Positions 1 through 10,048 are shown, numbered from the stretch's first letter. The stretch is DNA of 57,314 nt from Flavobacterium hercynium (GCF_002217285.1 NZ_MUGW01000074.1:1-57314); one strand, 5' to 3'. A program made the numbers and translations. Notes: generated from the letters alone by a model not told the origin.

Positions 1-24
1 CTTTTTTTAGGACGAGACAAGGCA

Positions 25-50
25 TAAAAAAAGCCCCATTTCTGGGGCTT
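25..50 (-). terminator. Intrinsic terminator after rpoC-DUF3467
   Basis: On the minus strand a 7-bp stem (AAGCCCC/GGGGCTT, loop of 6) is followed by a T tract. It begins 6 nt beyond the DUF3467 stop codon and closes the long ribosomal/RNA polymerase transcription unit. Confidence 0.9.
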
Positions 51-56
51 TCTGAT

Positions 57-368
57 TTATGCTTGTCCTGTAGGTCCAAAATTAAGAGGTATTGGTGCTT
101 GTTCTGTGTCTTTGATTTCGCCATGAGCGACTTCAAAACGATGAATATTTTCACCTATTGCCTTCAATAATCTTTTAGCATGTTGTGGTGTCAAAACAAT
201 TCTTGACTTTACCTTGGCTTTAGGAATACCTGGCATAATGCTCACAAAATCTAAAACAAACTCTGATGAAGAGTGATTGATAATCGCAAGATTAGAATAA
301 ATTCCTTCTGCGATTGTTTCATCTAATTCAATATTAATTTGCTCTTGTTGTTGTTTCGGATTACTCAT
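57..368 (-). CDS. DUF3467 family protein
   Basis: A 103-residue acidic protein recognisable as DUF3467, a small family of unknown function. Conserved-looking parts are the central segment around residues 35-75 (FVLDFVSIMPGIPKAKVKSR, then LTPQHAKRLLKAI). No signal peptide or membrane segment is seen, so it is probably cytoplasmic. It starts 10 nt after rpoC and shares its terminator, so it is almost certainly co-transcribed with rpoC. This linkage is common in Bacteroidota (family knowledge) and suggests, without proof, a role connected with transcription or translation. Confidence 0.85.
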   Translation of the reverse strand: MSNPKQQQEQINIELDETIAEGIYSNLAIINHSSSEFVLDFVSIMPGIPKAKVKSRIVLTPQHAKRLLKAIGENIHRFEVAHGEIKDTEQAPIPLNFGPTGQA

Positions 369-378
369 AGTTTCCTAA

Positions 379-3300
379 TTAATAGATATATTCTTCTTTA
401 TTAGCCATCATTTCATTGTAATCGTCTTTAGATCCTACGATAGTGTTATCGTATTCTCTCATACCAGTTCCCGCAGGAATTCTGTGTCCAACAATTACAT
501 TTTCTTTTAATCCTTCTAAATCATCTACTTTACCAGCTACAGCAGCTTCGTTAAGTACTTTTGTTGTTTCTTGGAAAGAAGCAGCAGAGATGAATGATTT
601 AGTTTGTAGCGAAGCTCTTGTAATACCTTGTAAAACTGGCGTTGCAGTTGCAGTAATTACATCTCTAGCTACAACTAGATTTTTATCATTTCGTTTAAGC
701 AATGAGTTCTCATCACGTAATTCACGAGGCGAAATAATCTGACCTGGTTTCAATACAGCAGAATCTCCAGAATCTTCAACTACTTTCATACCGTATAATT
801 TATCATTTTGAACGATAAAGTCTTTAGTGTGAATTAATTGATCTTCTAGGAATAATGTATCTCCTGGATCTTGAACTCTTACTTTACGCATCATTTGACG
901 AATAACTACCTCAAAGTGCTTGTCATTAATTTTTACCCCTTGTAAACGGTATACTTCTTGAATTTCATTTACTAAATACTGTTGAACAGCAGCTGGTCCT
1001 TGAATTCTTAAAATATCATCTGGTGTAATTGCACCGTCAGACAATGGTACTCCTGCTCTTACGAAGTCATTTTCTTGTACTAAGATTTGGCTTGAAAGTT
1101 TAACTAAATACTTTTTGATCTCACCAAATTTAGATTCGATAACAATTTCACGGTTACCTCTTTTGATTTTTCCAAAAGAAACTACACCGTCAATTTCAGA
1201 TACAACTGCTGGGTTTGAAGGGTTACGAGCCTCAAGCAACTCGGTAATTCTTGGTAGACCTCCCGTGATATCGCCTGCTTTAGAAGAACGACGTGGGATT
1301 TTCACTAATACTTTACCTGCTTTAATTTTCTCTCCATTCTCAACCATAAGGTGTGCTCCTACTGGTAAGTTATACGAACGAATCAATTCACCTTCTTTAC
1401 CGTAAACCAATAAAGTTGGAATTAATTTTTTATTTCTAGCTTCAGAAATTACTTTTTCCTGGAATCCTGTTTGCTCATCGATTTCAACCATGAACGATTG
1501 TCCTTGTTCTAAATCCTCGTAAGCGATCTTACCAGTAAATTCAGAAACAATTACACCATTATATGGATCCCACTTACAGATCACAGATCCTTTAGTAACT
1601 ACTTCACCATCCTTAACAAAGATACTAGATCCGTAAGGAATGTTATGTGTATTTAAAACGATTCCTGTTTTCTCATCAACTAATTTTAATTCAGTTGAAC
1701 GTGAAACTACGATATCAACAGAGTTTCCTTCGTTATCTTCACCTTTTACAGTTTTTAAATCTTCTATTTCAAGTCTACCGTTAAATCTTGTAACAATACT
1801 AGATTCTTCAGAGATACCTCCTGCAACCCCTCCAACGTGGAACGTACGAAGTGTTAACTGTGTACCTGGTTCTCCAATAGATTGAGCTGCAATAACTCCG
1901 ACAGCTTCTCCTCTTTGTGTCATTTTTCCGGTAGCTAAGTTTCTACCGTAACATTTAGCACAAATACCTTTTAAAGCTTCACAAGTTAATGGAGATCTAA
2001 CCTCTACTCTTTCAATCGGAGAAGCTTCAATAACTCTCATGATTGCTTCTGTAATTTGTTGACCAGATTGAACTAAAACTTCATTAGTAAGAGGATTAAT
2101 AACATCTTGCAACGCAACACGTCCTAAAATTCTTTCTCCTAAAGATTCAACGATTTCCTCATTTTTCTTCAAAGCAGAAACTTCAACACCTCTAAGAGTA
2201 CCACAATCCTCGATATTAACAATAACATCCTGAGAAACGTCATGAAGTCTTCTTGTTAAGTATCCAGCATCGGCAGTTTTAAGAGCCGTATCCGCAAGTC
2301 CTTTACGAGCACCGTGAGTAGAAATGAAATACTCAAGGATCGAAAGACCTTCTTTAAAGTTAGAAAGAATCGGGTTTTCAATAATCTCACCACCACCAGC
2401 AGTAGATTTTTTAGGCTTAGCCATCAAACCACGCATACCAGTTAACTGACGAATCTGTTCCTTAGAACCCCTCGCCCCAGAGTCAAGCATCATATATACA
2501 GAGTTGAAACCTTGTTGGTCTTCTCTAATATTTTTCATTGCTAATTCTGTTAACTGAGCATTTGCTGAAGTCCATACGTCAATAACTTGGTTGTAACGTT
2601 CGTTATTGGTAATAAGACCCATGTTATAATTTACAGAAATACCTTCAACTTGCTCTCTGGCATCTGCAATTAATTTTGTTTTTTGTTCTGGAATTCTAAT
2701 ATCACCAAGAGAGAATGATAAACCTCCTCTAAATGCGAATTTATACCCCATATCTTTCATATTGTCCAAGAAAGCAGCAGTAGTAGGTACATCAGTCACA
2801 CTTAAAATGTGTCCGATAATATCTCTAAGGTTTTTCTTAGTCAATACATCATTGATATATCCAGCTGCTTCCGGTACTACTTCATTAAATAATACACGTC
2901 CTGCAGTTGTTTGAATGATTTTATACACTAATTCTCCAGCATCATTAAAATCTTTTGCTCTAATTTTCACACGAGCATTCAATTCTAATCTTCCTTCGTT
3001 TAATGCAATGTTTACTTCTTCAGCAGAATAGAATGTTAAGTCTTGACCTAAAATTATATGTTCTGGTGTTGAGATACGTTCTTTGGTCATATAATATAGA
3101 CCCAAGACCATATCCTGAGAAGGTACAGTAATTGGAGCACCATTTGCAGGGTTCAAGATATTGTGAGAAGCCAACATTAATAATTGTGCCTCTAAAATAG
3201 CCTCTGGTCCTAATGGCAAGTGAACTGCCATCTGATCCCCATCAAAATCGGCGTTGAAAGCCGTACATACTAATGGGTGCAATTGGATTGCTTTTCCTTC

Positions 3301-4689
3301 AATTAATTTTGGTTGAAAAGCCTGGATACCAAGTCTGTGTAACGTAGGAGCACGGTTAAGTAATACTGGGTGACCTTTAATTACATTTTCAAGGATATCC
3401 CAAACTACAGGCTCTTTTTTGTCTATAATTTTCTTAGCAGATTTTACTGTTTTTACAATACCTCTTTCAATCAATTTACGGATAACGAAAGGTTTGTATA
3501 ACTCAGATGCCATATCTTTTGGCAATCCGCATTCGAATAATTTTAATTCAGGACCAACAACAATTACCGAACGAGCAGAATAATCCACACGTTTTCCAAG
3601 TAAGTTTTGACGGAAACGTCCTTGCTTACCTTTTAAGGAATCAGATAATGATTTTAATGGTCTGTTTGATTCTGTTTTAACAGCAGAAGCTTTACGTGTG
3701 TTATCAAATAATGAATCTACAGATTCTTGTAACATACGTTTTTCGTTTCTTAAGATAACTTCCGGAGCTTTAATCTCCATCAATCTTTTCAAACGGTTGT
3801 TACGGATGATTACACGACGGTATAAGTCATTTAAATCTGAAGTTGCAAAACGACCTCCATCAAGTGGCACAAGCGGACGTAATTCTGGTGGAATAACAGG
3901 AACCACTTTCATAATCATCCACTCAGGACGGTTTTCACGGTTTAAGTTAGACTCACGGAAAGACTCAACTACTTGTAATCTTTTTAAAGCTTCAGTTTTA
4001 CGTTGTTTAGATGTTTCGTTATTAGCGCTGTGTCTTAATTGATAAGATAACTCATCTAAGTCGATACGTGCTAATAAATCCATAATACACTCTGCTCCCA
4101 TTTTGGCAACAAATTTATTAGGATCTAAATCATCTAAATATTGGTTTTCTTGTGGAAGAGTATCTAAAATGTTTAAATATTCCTCTTCTGTTAAGAAATC
4201 TAATCTTTGTAATGACTCTCCATCTGCATTTTTAGCAATACCAGCCTGAATTACTACGTATCTTTCGTAGTAAATGATCATATCTAATTTCTTAGATGGA
4301 AGACCAAGGATATAACCAATTTTGTTTGGAAGAGAACGGAAATACCAAATGTGAGCAATAGGCACAACAAGGTTGATGTGTCCTACTCTGTCACGACGTA
4401 CTTTTTTCTCTGTAACTTCAACACCACAACGGTCACAGATGATACCTTTGTAACGAATTCTTTTATATTTACCACAAGCACATTCAAAATCCTTTACAGG
4501 TCCGAAGATTCTTTCACAGAATAGTCCGTCACGTTCTGGTTTGTGCGTTCTGTAGTTGATAGTTTCTGGTTTCAAAACCTCTCCTCTTGATTCTTTCAAG
4601 ATAGATTCAGGTGAAGCCAATCCAATTGAAATTTTATTAAATCTCTTTACTGGATTTTTATCTTTATTATTATTTCTATTATTCATCAT
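379..4689 (-). CDS. rpoC: DNA-directed RNA polymerase subunit beta'
   Basis: The catalytic beta' subunit (1436 aa), which forms the active-site cleft of RNA polymerase with RpoB. Visible landmarks are the N-terminal zinc ribbon (CACGKYKRIRYKGIICDRCG) and the absolutely conserved Mg-binding loop NADFDGDQMAVH near residue 480. The frame is open for a further 27 codons upstream to 4770, but I place the start at the ATG ATG pair at 4689. That start begins MMNNRNNNKD, as Flavobacterium RpoC does, and the upstream extension translates a heptamer-repeat spacer. rpoB lies 294 nt upstream and DUF3467 10 nt downstream. An ordinary, complete housekeeping gene. Confidence 0.97.
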   Translation of the reverse strand: MMNNRNNNKDKNPVKRFNKISIGLASPESILKESRGEVLKPETINYRTHKPERDGLFCERIFGPVKDFECACGKYKRIRYKGIICDRCGVEVTEKKVRRDRVGHINLVVPIAHIWYFRSLPNKIGYILGLPSKKLDMIIYYERYVVIQAGIAKNADGESLQRLDFLTEEEYLNILDTLPQENQYLDDLDPNKFVAKMGAECIMDLLARIDLDELSYQLRHSANNETSKQRKTEALKRLQVVESFRESNLNRENRPEWMIMKVVPVIPPELRPLVPLDGGRFATSDLNDLYRRVIIRNNRLKRLMEIKAPEVILRNEKRMLQESVDSLFDNTRKASAVKTESNRPLKSLSDSLKGKQGRFRQNLLGKRVDYSARSVIVVGPELKLFECGLPKDMASELYKPFVIRKLIERGIVKTVKSAKKIIDKKEPVVWDILENVIKGHPVLLNRAPTLHRLGIQAFQPKLIEGKAIQLHPLVCTAFNADFDGDQMAVHLPLGPEAILEAQLLMLASHNILNPANGAPITVPSQDMVLGLYYMTKERISTPEHIILGQDLTFYSAEEVNIALNEGRLELNARVKIRAKDFNDAGELVYKIIQTTAGRVLFNEVVPEAAGYINDVLTKKNLRDIIGHILSVTDVPTTAAFLDNMKDMGYKFAFRGGLSFSLGDIRIPEQKTKLIADAREQVEGISVNYNMGLITNNERYNQVIDVWTSANAQLTELAMKNIREDQQGFNSVYMMLDSGARGSKEQIRQLTGMRGLMAKPKKSTAGGGEIIENPILSNFKEGLSILEYFISTHGARKGLADTALKTADAGYLTRRLHDVSQDVIVNIEDCGTLRGVEVSALKKNEEIVESLGERILGRVALQDVINPLTNEVLVQSGQQITEAIMRVIEASPIERVEVRSPLTCEALKGICAKCYGRNLATGKMTQRGEAVGVIAAQSIGEPGTQLTLRTFHVGGVAGGISEESSIVTRFNGRLEIEDLKTVKGEDNEGNSVDIVVSRSTELKLVDEKTGIVLNTHNIPYGSSIFVKDGEVVTKGSVICKWDPYNGVIVSEFTGKIAYEDLEQGQSFMVEIDEQTGFQEKVISEARNKKLIPTLLVYGKEGELIRSYNLPVGAHLMVENGEKIKAGKVLVKIPRRSSKAGDITGGLPRITELLEARNPSNPAVVSEIDGVVSFGKIKRGNREIVIESKFGEIKKYLVKLSSQILVQENDFVRAGVPLSDGAITPDDILRIQGPAAVQQYLVNEIQEVYRLQGVKINDKHFEVVIRQMMRKVRVQDPGDTLFLEDQLIHTKDFIVQNDKLYGMKVVEDSGDSAVLKPGQIISPRELRDENSLLKRNDKNLVVARDVITATATPVLQGITRASLQTKSFISAASFQETTKVLNEAAVAGKVDDLEGLKENVIVGHRIPAGTGMREYDNTIVGSKDDYNEMMANKEEYIY

Positions 4690-4753
4690 AGTTTTTACTA
4701 TTGATTTATTTGCAATTAAAAAATTGATTCTTTTTGAAGCTATTTGCATTAGG

Positions 4754-4802
4754 CTGTAAGCTTTACGCATGTGCTTACGGCTTATAGCTTAAGGCCTACG
4801 GC
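4754..4802. repeat. Heptamer tandem repeat in rpoB-rpoC spacer
   Basis: Four consecutive 7-mers at 4775-4802 (TTACGGC, TTATAGC, TTAAGGC, CTACGGC) follow degenerate units (CTGTAAG, CTTTACG) at 4755-4769. The two sides can pair imperfectly into a hairpin (GCTGTAAGC with GCTTATAGC). The array lies in the 294-nt rpoB-rpoC spacer and so would be in the 5' region of the rpoC message. Confidence 0.7.
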
Positions 4803-4950
4803 ATTCAAAATTACCTCGGGTTACTTCTCTAAACTTCAAAACGTATTGTTGAAGTGCTAATTATAAAACCTTTTGAGTTTATATAAAAAATCGGAACGGT
4901 TTACGGGTTTTAAATCCTAAAAACTTTTATAAATGAGTAATCAACCCCGA

Positions 4951-4967
4951 TAAAAACCGGGACTGAA
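4951..4967 (-). promoter_or_regulatory. Small hairpin just after rpoB
   Basis: On the minus strand CCCGGT-TTTT-ATCGGG forms a 6-bp stem (one G-U pair) about 17-30 nt beyond the rpoB stop. No T tract follows, so it is more likely a processing or 3'-end stabilising hairpin than a terminator. Its function is inferred only. Confidence 0.35.
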
Positions 4968-4983
4968 TACTTCCTAATACTTA

Positions 4984-7900
4984 TTATTCTTCTAAACGAA
5001 TGTCAAGTCCAAGACCTTTTAATTCATGCATTAATACATTGAATGATTCCGGTAATCCTGGTTCTGGCATAGACTCTCCCTTAACGATAGCTTCGTAAGT
5101 TTTAGCTCTACCAATAACGTCATCCGACTTAACTGTTAAGATTTCACGAAGTGTACTTGATGCTCCATAAGCCTCAAGTGCCCAAACCTCCATCTCTCCA
5201 AAACGCTGACCTCCAAATTGAGCTTTACCTCCAAGTGGTTGTTGTGTAATCAACGAGTATGGTCCGATAGAACGTGCGTGCATCTTATCATCAACCATGT
5301 GTCCTAATTTAAGCATGTAAATTACACCCACAGTTGCAGCTTGATGGAAACGCTCTCCAGTACCACCATCATAAAGGTGTGTATGTCCGAAACGTGGTAC
5401 TCCAGCTTCATCAGTCAACGCATTGATTTGATCTAAAGAAGCACCGTCAAAAATTGGAGTAGCAAATTTTCTACCCAAGTTCATACCAGCCCATCCAAGA
5501 ACAGTTTCATAAATCTGACCAATGTTCATACGTGAAGGTACCCCAAGTGGATTCAATACGATATCTACTGGTGTTCCGTCTTCAAGGAAAGGCATATCTT
5601 CATGACGAACGATTCTAGCAACAATACCTTTGTTACCGTGACGTCCTGCCATTTTATCCCCTACTTTCAACTTACGTTTCTTAGCGATGTAAATTTTCGC
5701 TAATTTCAAGATTCCAGATGGTAATTCATCTCCAACTGTAATAGTGAATTTTTCTCTTCTTAAAGATCCTTGTAAGTCGTTTAGCTTAATTTTATAGTTA
5801 TGAATTAAATCATTAACCATTTTATTAGTAGCATCATCAGCAACCCATTGACCTTTGCTTAAGTGAGCAAAATCTTCTACTGCGTAAAGCATTTTTTGAG
5901 TATATTTTTTACCTTTTGGTAAAACTTCTTCACCCAAATCATTCATTACACCTTGAGATGTTTTTCCGTTAACGATCAAGAATAATTTTTCAACCAATCT
6001 GTCTTTTAATTCAACAAATTTAGTCTCAAACTCCATTTCTAAAGCGCCTAAAGCATCTTTATCCTGAGTACGTTTACGTTTATCTTTTACGGCTCTTGCA
6101 AATAATTTTTTGTCAAGAACTACACCATGTAAAGATGGAGAAGCTTTTAATGAAGCATCTTTTACATCTCCTGCTTTATCCCCAAAGATTGCACGAAGCA
6201 ATTTCTCTTCCGGAGTAGGATCTGATTCTCCTTTTGGTGTAATTTTTCCGATCAAAATGTCGCCAGGTTTTACCTCTGCTCCAATTCTAATCATACCGTT
6301 TTCATCTAAATCTTTAGTAGCTTCTTCAGAAACGTTAGGAATATCATTAGTCAACTCTTCGTTTCCTAATTTCGTATCTCTAACCTCTAATGAATAATCA
6401 TCTACGTGAATAGACGTAAAGATATCATCACGAACTACTTTTTCAGAAATTACAATCGCATCCTCAAAGTTATACCCTTTCCATGGCATGAACGCAACTT
6501 TTAGGTTTCTACCTAAAGCTAATTCTCCATTTTGAGTAGCATATCCTTCTGACAATACCTGACCAAGAACTACTCTGTCACCTTTTCTTACGATTGGTTT
6601 CAAGTTAATACTTGTTCCTTGATTGGTTTTTCTAAATTTAATTAAGTTGTATGTTTTCTCATCAGCATCAAAACTTACCATTCTTTCGTCTTCAGTACGG
6701 TCGTATTTGATAGTAATGATATTAGCATCAACATATTCTACAGTTCCATCTCCTTCAGCATTAATCAATACTCTAGAATCTGAAGCTACCTGACGCTCTA
6801 AACCTGTACCAACGATTGGTGCTTCCGGACGGATCAAAGGAACCGCCTGACGCATCATGTTTGATCCCATCAAGGCTCTATTCGCATCATCATGTTCCAA
6901 GAAAGGAATCAACGAAGCAGAAATCGAAGCAATCTGGTTAGGTGCAACGTCTGTATAATGTACAACAGATGGTTCAACTACCGGGAAGTCACCTTCCTCA
7001 CGAGCAATAACATTACTAGCAGTAATTTTACCAGTAGCATCCATTTCAATGTTTGCCTGAGCAATCATTTTACCTTCTTCTTCTTCAGCACTTAAGTAGA
7101 TTGGTGTGCTTTCTAAATCAACTACACCATTAGTTACTTTACGGTAAGGAGTTTCGATGAAACCCATTCCGTTAACTTTTGCATAAACACCAAGAGATGA
7201 AATCAAACCAATGTTTGGTCCCTCTGGAGTTTCAATCGGACATAAACGACCATAGTGGGTATAGTGAACGTCACGAACCTCGAAACCAGCTCTCTCTCTC
7301 GAAAGTCCACCAGGTCCAAGTGCAGATAATCTTCTTTTGTGTGTAATCTCAGCTAATGGATTCGTTTGATCCATAAATTGAGATAACTGGTTCGTTCCAA
7401 AGAAAGAGTTGATAACTGATGATAATGTTTTAGCATTGATCAAATCAATTGGTGTAAACACCTCGTTATCTCTAACGTTCATACGCTCTCTAATAGTTCT
7501 AGCCATACGCGCTAAACCTACACCGAATTGTTGAGAAAGTTGTTCACCAACTGTTCTAACACGACGGTTAGATAAGTGATCAATATCATCAATCTCTGCT
7601 TTAGAGTTGATCAATTCGATCAAATATTTTACGATTGTAATGATATCTTCTTTGGTAAGCACTTGCTTATCCATAGGGATATCTAAATCTAATTTCTTGT
7701 TCATTCTGTAACGACCTACTTCACCTAAGTTGTAACGTTGGTCAGAGAAGAACAATTTATCTATAATACCACGAGCAGTTTCCTCATCAGGCGGTTCAGC
7801 GTTACGCAACTGACGGTAAATGTGCTCTACAGCTTCTTTTTCAGAGTTTGTTGGATCTTTTTGTAATGTATTGTGGATAATAGCATAATCTGCCTGATTG

Positions 7901-8796
7901 TTATCCTCTTTGTGTAACAAAATAGATTTAACGTTAGAATCAATGATCTCTTCAACATTATCTTTGTCGATAATTGTATCACGATCAAGGATGATTTCGT
8001 TACGTTCGATAGAAACTACCTCTCCGGTATCTTCATCAACGAAATCCTCATGCCATGTATTCAATACACGTGCAGCAAGTCTTCTTCCAATATATTTTTT
8101 AATACCTGTTTTAGAAACTTTAATTTCTTCAGCTAAGTCGAAAATTTCAAGGATATCCTTATCTCTTTCGAACCCGATTGCACGGAATAAAGTTGTTACC
8201 GGTAATTTTTTCTTTCTATCGATATAAGCATACATAACGCTATTGATATCTGTAGAAAATTCTATCCAAGAACCTTTAAAAGGAATTACTCTGGCAGAAT
8301 AAAGTTTAGTTCCATTTGCGTGGAATGATTGTCCAAAGAAAACCCCAGGAGAACGGTGTAATTGAGATACTACTACACGCTCAGCACCATTGATAACAAA
8401 AGTACCACTTGGAGTCATATAAGGAATTGTACCTAAATAAACATCTTGTACAATAGTTTCAAAATCTTCGTGTTCCGGGTCTGTACAATATAGTTTCAAC
8501 CTAGCTTTTAAAGGTACACTATAGGTAAGACCTCTCTCTATACATTCTTGAATTGTATAACGTGGTGGATCTACAAAATAATCCAGGAATTCCAATACAA
8601 AGTTATTTCTTGTATCTGTGATTGGAAAGTTTTCCATGAAGGTGTTGTATAGACCCTCGTTGCCTCTTTCGTCAGATTTAGTTTCTAATTGAAAAAAATC
8701 TTTAAAAGATTTTACCTGTACATCCAGGAAATCCGGATAATCAGGAATGTTTTTCGTAGAGGCAAAATTCAATCTTTCAGTCTGATTTGTTATCAT
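4984..8796 (-). CDS. rpoB: DNA-directed RNA polymerase subunit beta
   Basis: The beta subunit of RNA polymerase, 1270 aa, close to the usual Bacteroidota length. The rifampicin-pocket region is present (FFGTNQLSQFMDQTNPLAEI, then THKRRLSALGPGGLSRERAG), as are the C-terminal switch and clamp sequences (GGKAQFGGQRFGEMEVWALE). The frame opens with a TTG at 8799, but the ATG at 8796 (MITNQTERLNFAS) matches the family start. In the rifampicin region, residues usually changed in resistant mutants (Gln, Asp, His, Ser) look wild type by eye. It lies downstream of rplL across a 262-nt spacer that contains a strong hairpin. Confidence 0.98.
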   Translation of the reverse strand: MITNQTERLNFASTKNIPDYPDFLDVQVKSFKDFFQLETKSDERGNEGLYNTFMENFPITDTRNNFVLEFLDYFVDPPRYTIQECIERGLTYSVPLKARLKLYCTDPEHEDFETIVQDVYLGTIPYMTPSGTFVINGAERVVVSQLHRSPGVFFGQSFHANGTKLYSARVIPFKGSWIEFSTDINSVMYAYIDRKKKLPVTTLFRAIGFERDKDILEIFDLAEEIKVSKTGIKKYIGRRLAARVLNTWHEDFVDEDTGEVVSIERNEIILDRDTIIDKDNVEEIIDSNVKSILLHKEDNNQADYAIIHNTLQKDPTNSEKEAVEHIYRQLRNAEPPDEETARGIIDKLFFSDQRYNLGEVGRYRMNKKLDLDIPMDKQVLTKEDIITIVKYLIELINSKAEIDDIDHLSNRRVRTVGEQLSQQFGVGLARMARTIRERMNVRDNEVFTPIDLINAKTLSSVINSFFGTNQLSQFMDQTNPLAEITHKRRLSALGPGGLSRERAGFEVRDVHYTHYGRLCPIETPEGPNIGLISSLGVYAKVNGMGFIETPYRKVTNGVVDLESTPIYLSAEEEEGKMIAQANIEMDATGKITASNVIAREEGDFPVVEPSVVHYTDVAPNQIASISASLIPFLEHDDANRALMGSNMMRQAVPLIRPEAPIVGTGLERQVASDSRVLINAEGDGTVEYVDANIITIKYDRTEDERMVSFDADEKTYNLIKFRKTNQGTSINLKPIVRKGDRVVLGQVLSEGYATQNGELALGRNLKVAFMPWKGYNFEDAIVISEKVVRDDIFTSIHVDDYSLEVRDTKLGNEELTNDIPNVSEEATKDLDENGMIRIGAEVKPGDILIGKITPKGESDPTPEEKLLRAIFGDKAGDVKDASLKASPSLHGVVLDKKLFARAVKDKRKRTQDKDALGALEMEFETKFVELKDRLVEKLFLIVNGKTSQGVMNDLGEEVLPKGKKYTQKMLYAVEDFAHLSKGQWVADDATNKMVNDLIHNYKIKLNDLQGSLRREKFTITVGDELPSGILKLAKIYIAKKRKLKVGDKMAGRHGNKGIVARIVRHEDMPFLEDGTPVDIVLNPLGVPSRMNIGQIYETVLGWAGMNLGRKFATPIFDGASLDQINALTDEAGVPRFGHTHLYDGGTGERFHQAATVGVIYMLKLGHMVDDKMHARSIGPYSLITQQPLGGKAQFGGQRFGEMEVWALEAYGASSTLREILTVKSDDVIGRAKTYEAIVKGESMPEPGLPESFNVLMHELKGLGLDIRLEE

Positions 8797-8992
8797 CAAT
8801 GAACAAAATTTTGATTAAAAAAAAGTAGTTTTTTGTGTAAAAACACATTGTCTTAGTTTATACTTTCTTTTTGTAATCAATACATCTTTAAAATAAACCA
8901 AGAAAGTAAGTTTAAGTTTTTCTTCGTATTGATCAAAAATTTTTTCGTATTTTAAACTATTTGATAATAAAACTTAATATATTTTATTATAC

Positions 8993-9036
8993 GAAAAATG
9001 GTTTAGGCCATTGAGTGTTAACTCAAGACCTAAACC
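8993..9036 (-). terminator. Attenuator-like hairpin between rplL and rpoB
   Basis: On the minus strand GGTTTAGG pairs with CCTAAACC and an inner stem TTGAGT/ACTCAA adds length. The hairpin is followed by ATTTTTCG. It sits just after rplL and before rpoB, where partial termination classically reduces rpoBC relative to ribosomal proteins. A second inverted repeat (TTTTTCGTAT at 8941-8950 with ATACGAAAAA at 8989-8998) overlaps its T tract and could compete. Confidence 0.65.
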
Positions 9037-9058
9037 TAGTTCTTAAAACTGAGTTGAA

Positions 9059-9430
9059 TTATTTAAGCTCAACTACAGCTCCAGCTTCTTCTAATGATTT
9101 TTTAAGACCTTCAGCCTCTTCTTTAGAAACACCTTCTTTAACGTTGCTTGGAGCACCGTCAACTACATCTTTAGCTTCTTTAAGACCTAAACCTGTAAGT
9201 TCTTTTACTAATTTCACAACTGCTAATTTAGAAGCTCCAGCTTCTTTTAATACAACTGTAAATTCAGTTTGTGCTTCTTCAGCAGCACCTTCTCCACCAC
9301 CAGCAGCAACTACTACAGCTGCAGCAGCAGGCTCGATACCATACTCGTCTTTTAATATTGTTGCTAATTCGTTAACTTCTTTAACTGTTAAGTTAACTAA
9401 TTGTTCTGCGAATTGTTTCAAATCTGCCAT
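9059..9430 (-). CDS. rplL: 50S ribosomal protein L7/L12
   Basis: The multicopy stalk protein (bL12, 123 aa) that recruits translation GTPases. The N-terminal dimerisation helix (MADLKQFAEQLVNLTVKEV) is followed by an Ala/Gly/Glu-rich flexible hinge at about residues 33-52 and the globular C-terminal domain with the GLGLKEAKDVVDGAP factor-binding helix. It follows rplJ by 92 nt and is transcribed with it. The bases ahead of its ATG contain no Shine-Dalgarno, which is the norm here. Confidence 0.98.
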   Translation of the reverse strand: MADLKQFAEQLVNLTVKEVNELATILKDEYGIEPAAAAVVVAAGGGEGAAEEAQTEFTVVLKEAGASKLAVVKLVKELTGLGLKEAKDVVDGAPSNVKEGVSKEEAEGLKKSLEEAGAVVELK

Positions 9431-9522
9431 TTTTTCTATCGTTTAAAATGATTTGTAAAAATATAATTTATTTATTGTGCGCTAATTAAGCTACAAGGAA
9501 GTATTCTTCCTCATACGAATTA

Positions 9523-10026
9523 TTATGCTTCAGCCTCTTCTTCGCTACCAGCGAATTTGTTTTGTAAAGCAGAAATAATTCTTTGTGCTGGTGATTGCAA
9601 TAATCCAATAAGTTCTCCAAGAAGTTCTTCTTTAGATTTAATAGTTGCTAATGCATCTAATTGCTCATCTCCAATGTAAATTTCAGAATTGATATATGCT
9701 CCCTTTAAGATAGGTTTAGCAGATTTTTTTCTGAAATCTTTAATTATTTTTCCAGGTGCATTTGCAACATCTGAAATGAAAATAGCACTGTTACCAGTCA
9801 ATACTGAAGGTAAATCACCATAGTCATTAGCAGAAGCTTCCATTGCTTTTGCAAGCAAAGTGTTTTTTACAACCTCTAATTTAATACCTGCTTTAAAGCA
9901 AGCTCTTCTCAAGTTTGAAGTTGTTTCTGCGTTTAATCCAGAAATATCAGATACATAAATAATATTTGTACCAGCTAACTGTGCAGTTAAATCTTCAATC
10001 GCGATTGATTTTTCTTCTCTAGTCAT
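9523..10026 (-). CDS. rplJ: 50S ribosomal protein L10
   Basis: The stalk base protein uL10 (167 aa), which anchors L7/L12 dimers to 23S rRNA. The N-terminal RNA-binding domain (TREEKSIAIEDL, GLNAETTSNLRRACFKAGI) and the C-terminal helix that carries L12 dimers are both present, with the Glu/Ala-rich tail (GSEEEAEA) usual in Bacteroidota. It starts 22 nt after rplA and precedes rplL. L10 represses its own operon in other bacteria, but I saw no convincing conserved leader structure here. Confidence 0.97.
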   Translation of the reverse strand: MTREEKSIAIEDLTAQLAGTNIIYVSDISGLNAETTSNLRRACFKAGIKLEVVKNTLLAKAMEASANDYGDLPSVLTGNSAIFISDVANAPGKIIKDFRKKSAKPILKGAYINSEIYIGDEQLDALATIKSKEELLGELIGLLQSPAQRIISALQNKFAGSEEEAEA

Positions 10027-10048
10027 ACTAAAAATTATTAACTACCAA

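Noticed and set aside
4690..4770. 27-residue N-terminal extension of RpoC
   Set aside because: It translates the heptamer-repeat spacer and lies outside the family alignment. The ATG at 4689 is the family start.
443..8227. Many plus-strand ORFs opposite rpoC and rpoB
   Set aside because: They lie entirely inside conserved RNA polymerase genes in antisense frames, match no recognisable family and have no promoters. They are shadows of real coding sequence.
9015..9446. 143-codon plus-strand ORF opposite rplL
   Set aside because: It mirrors the Ala/Glu-rich L7/L12 gene and is low complexity (Ser/Ala/Pro). The sense frame is unmistakably rplL.
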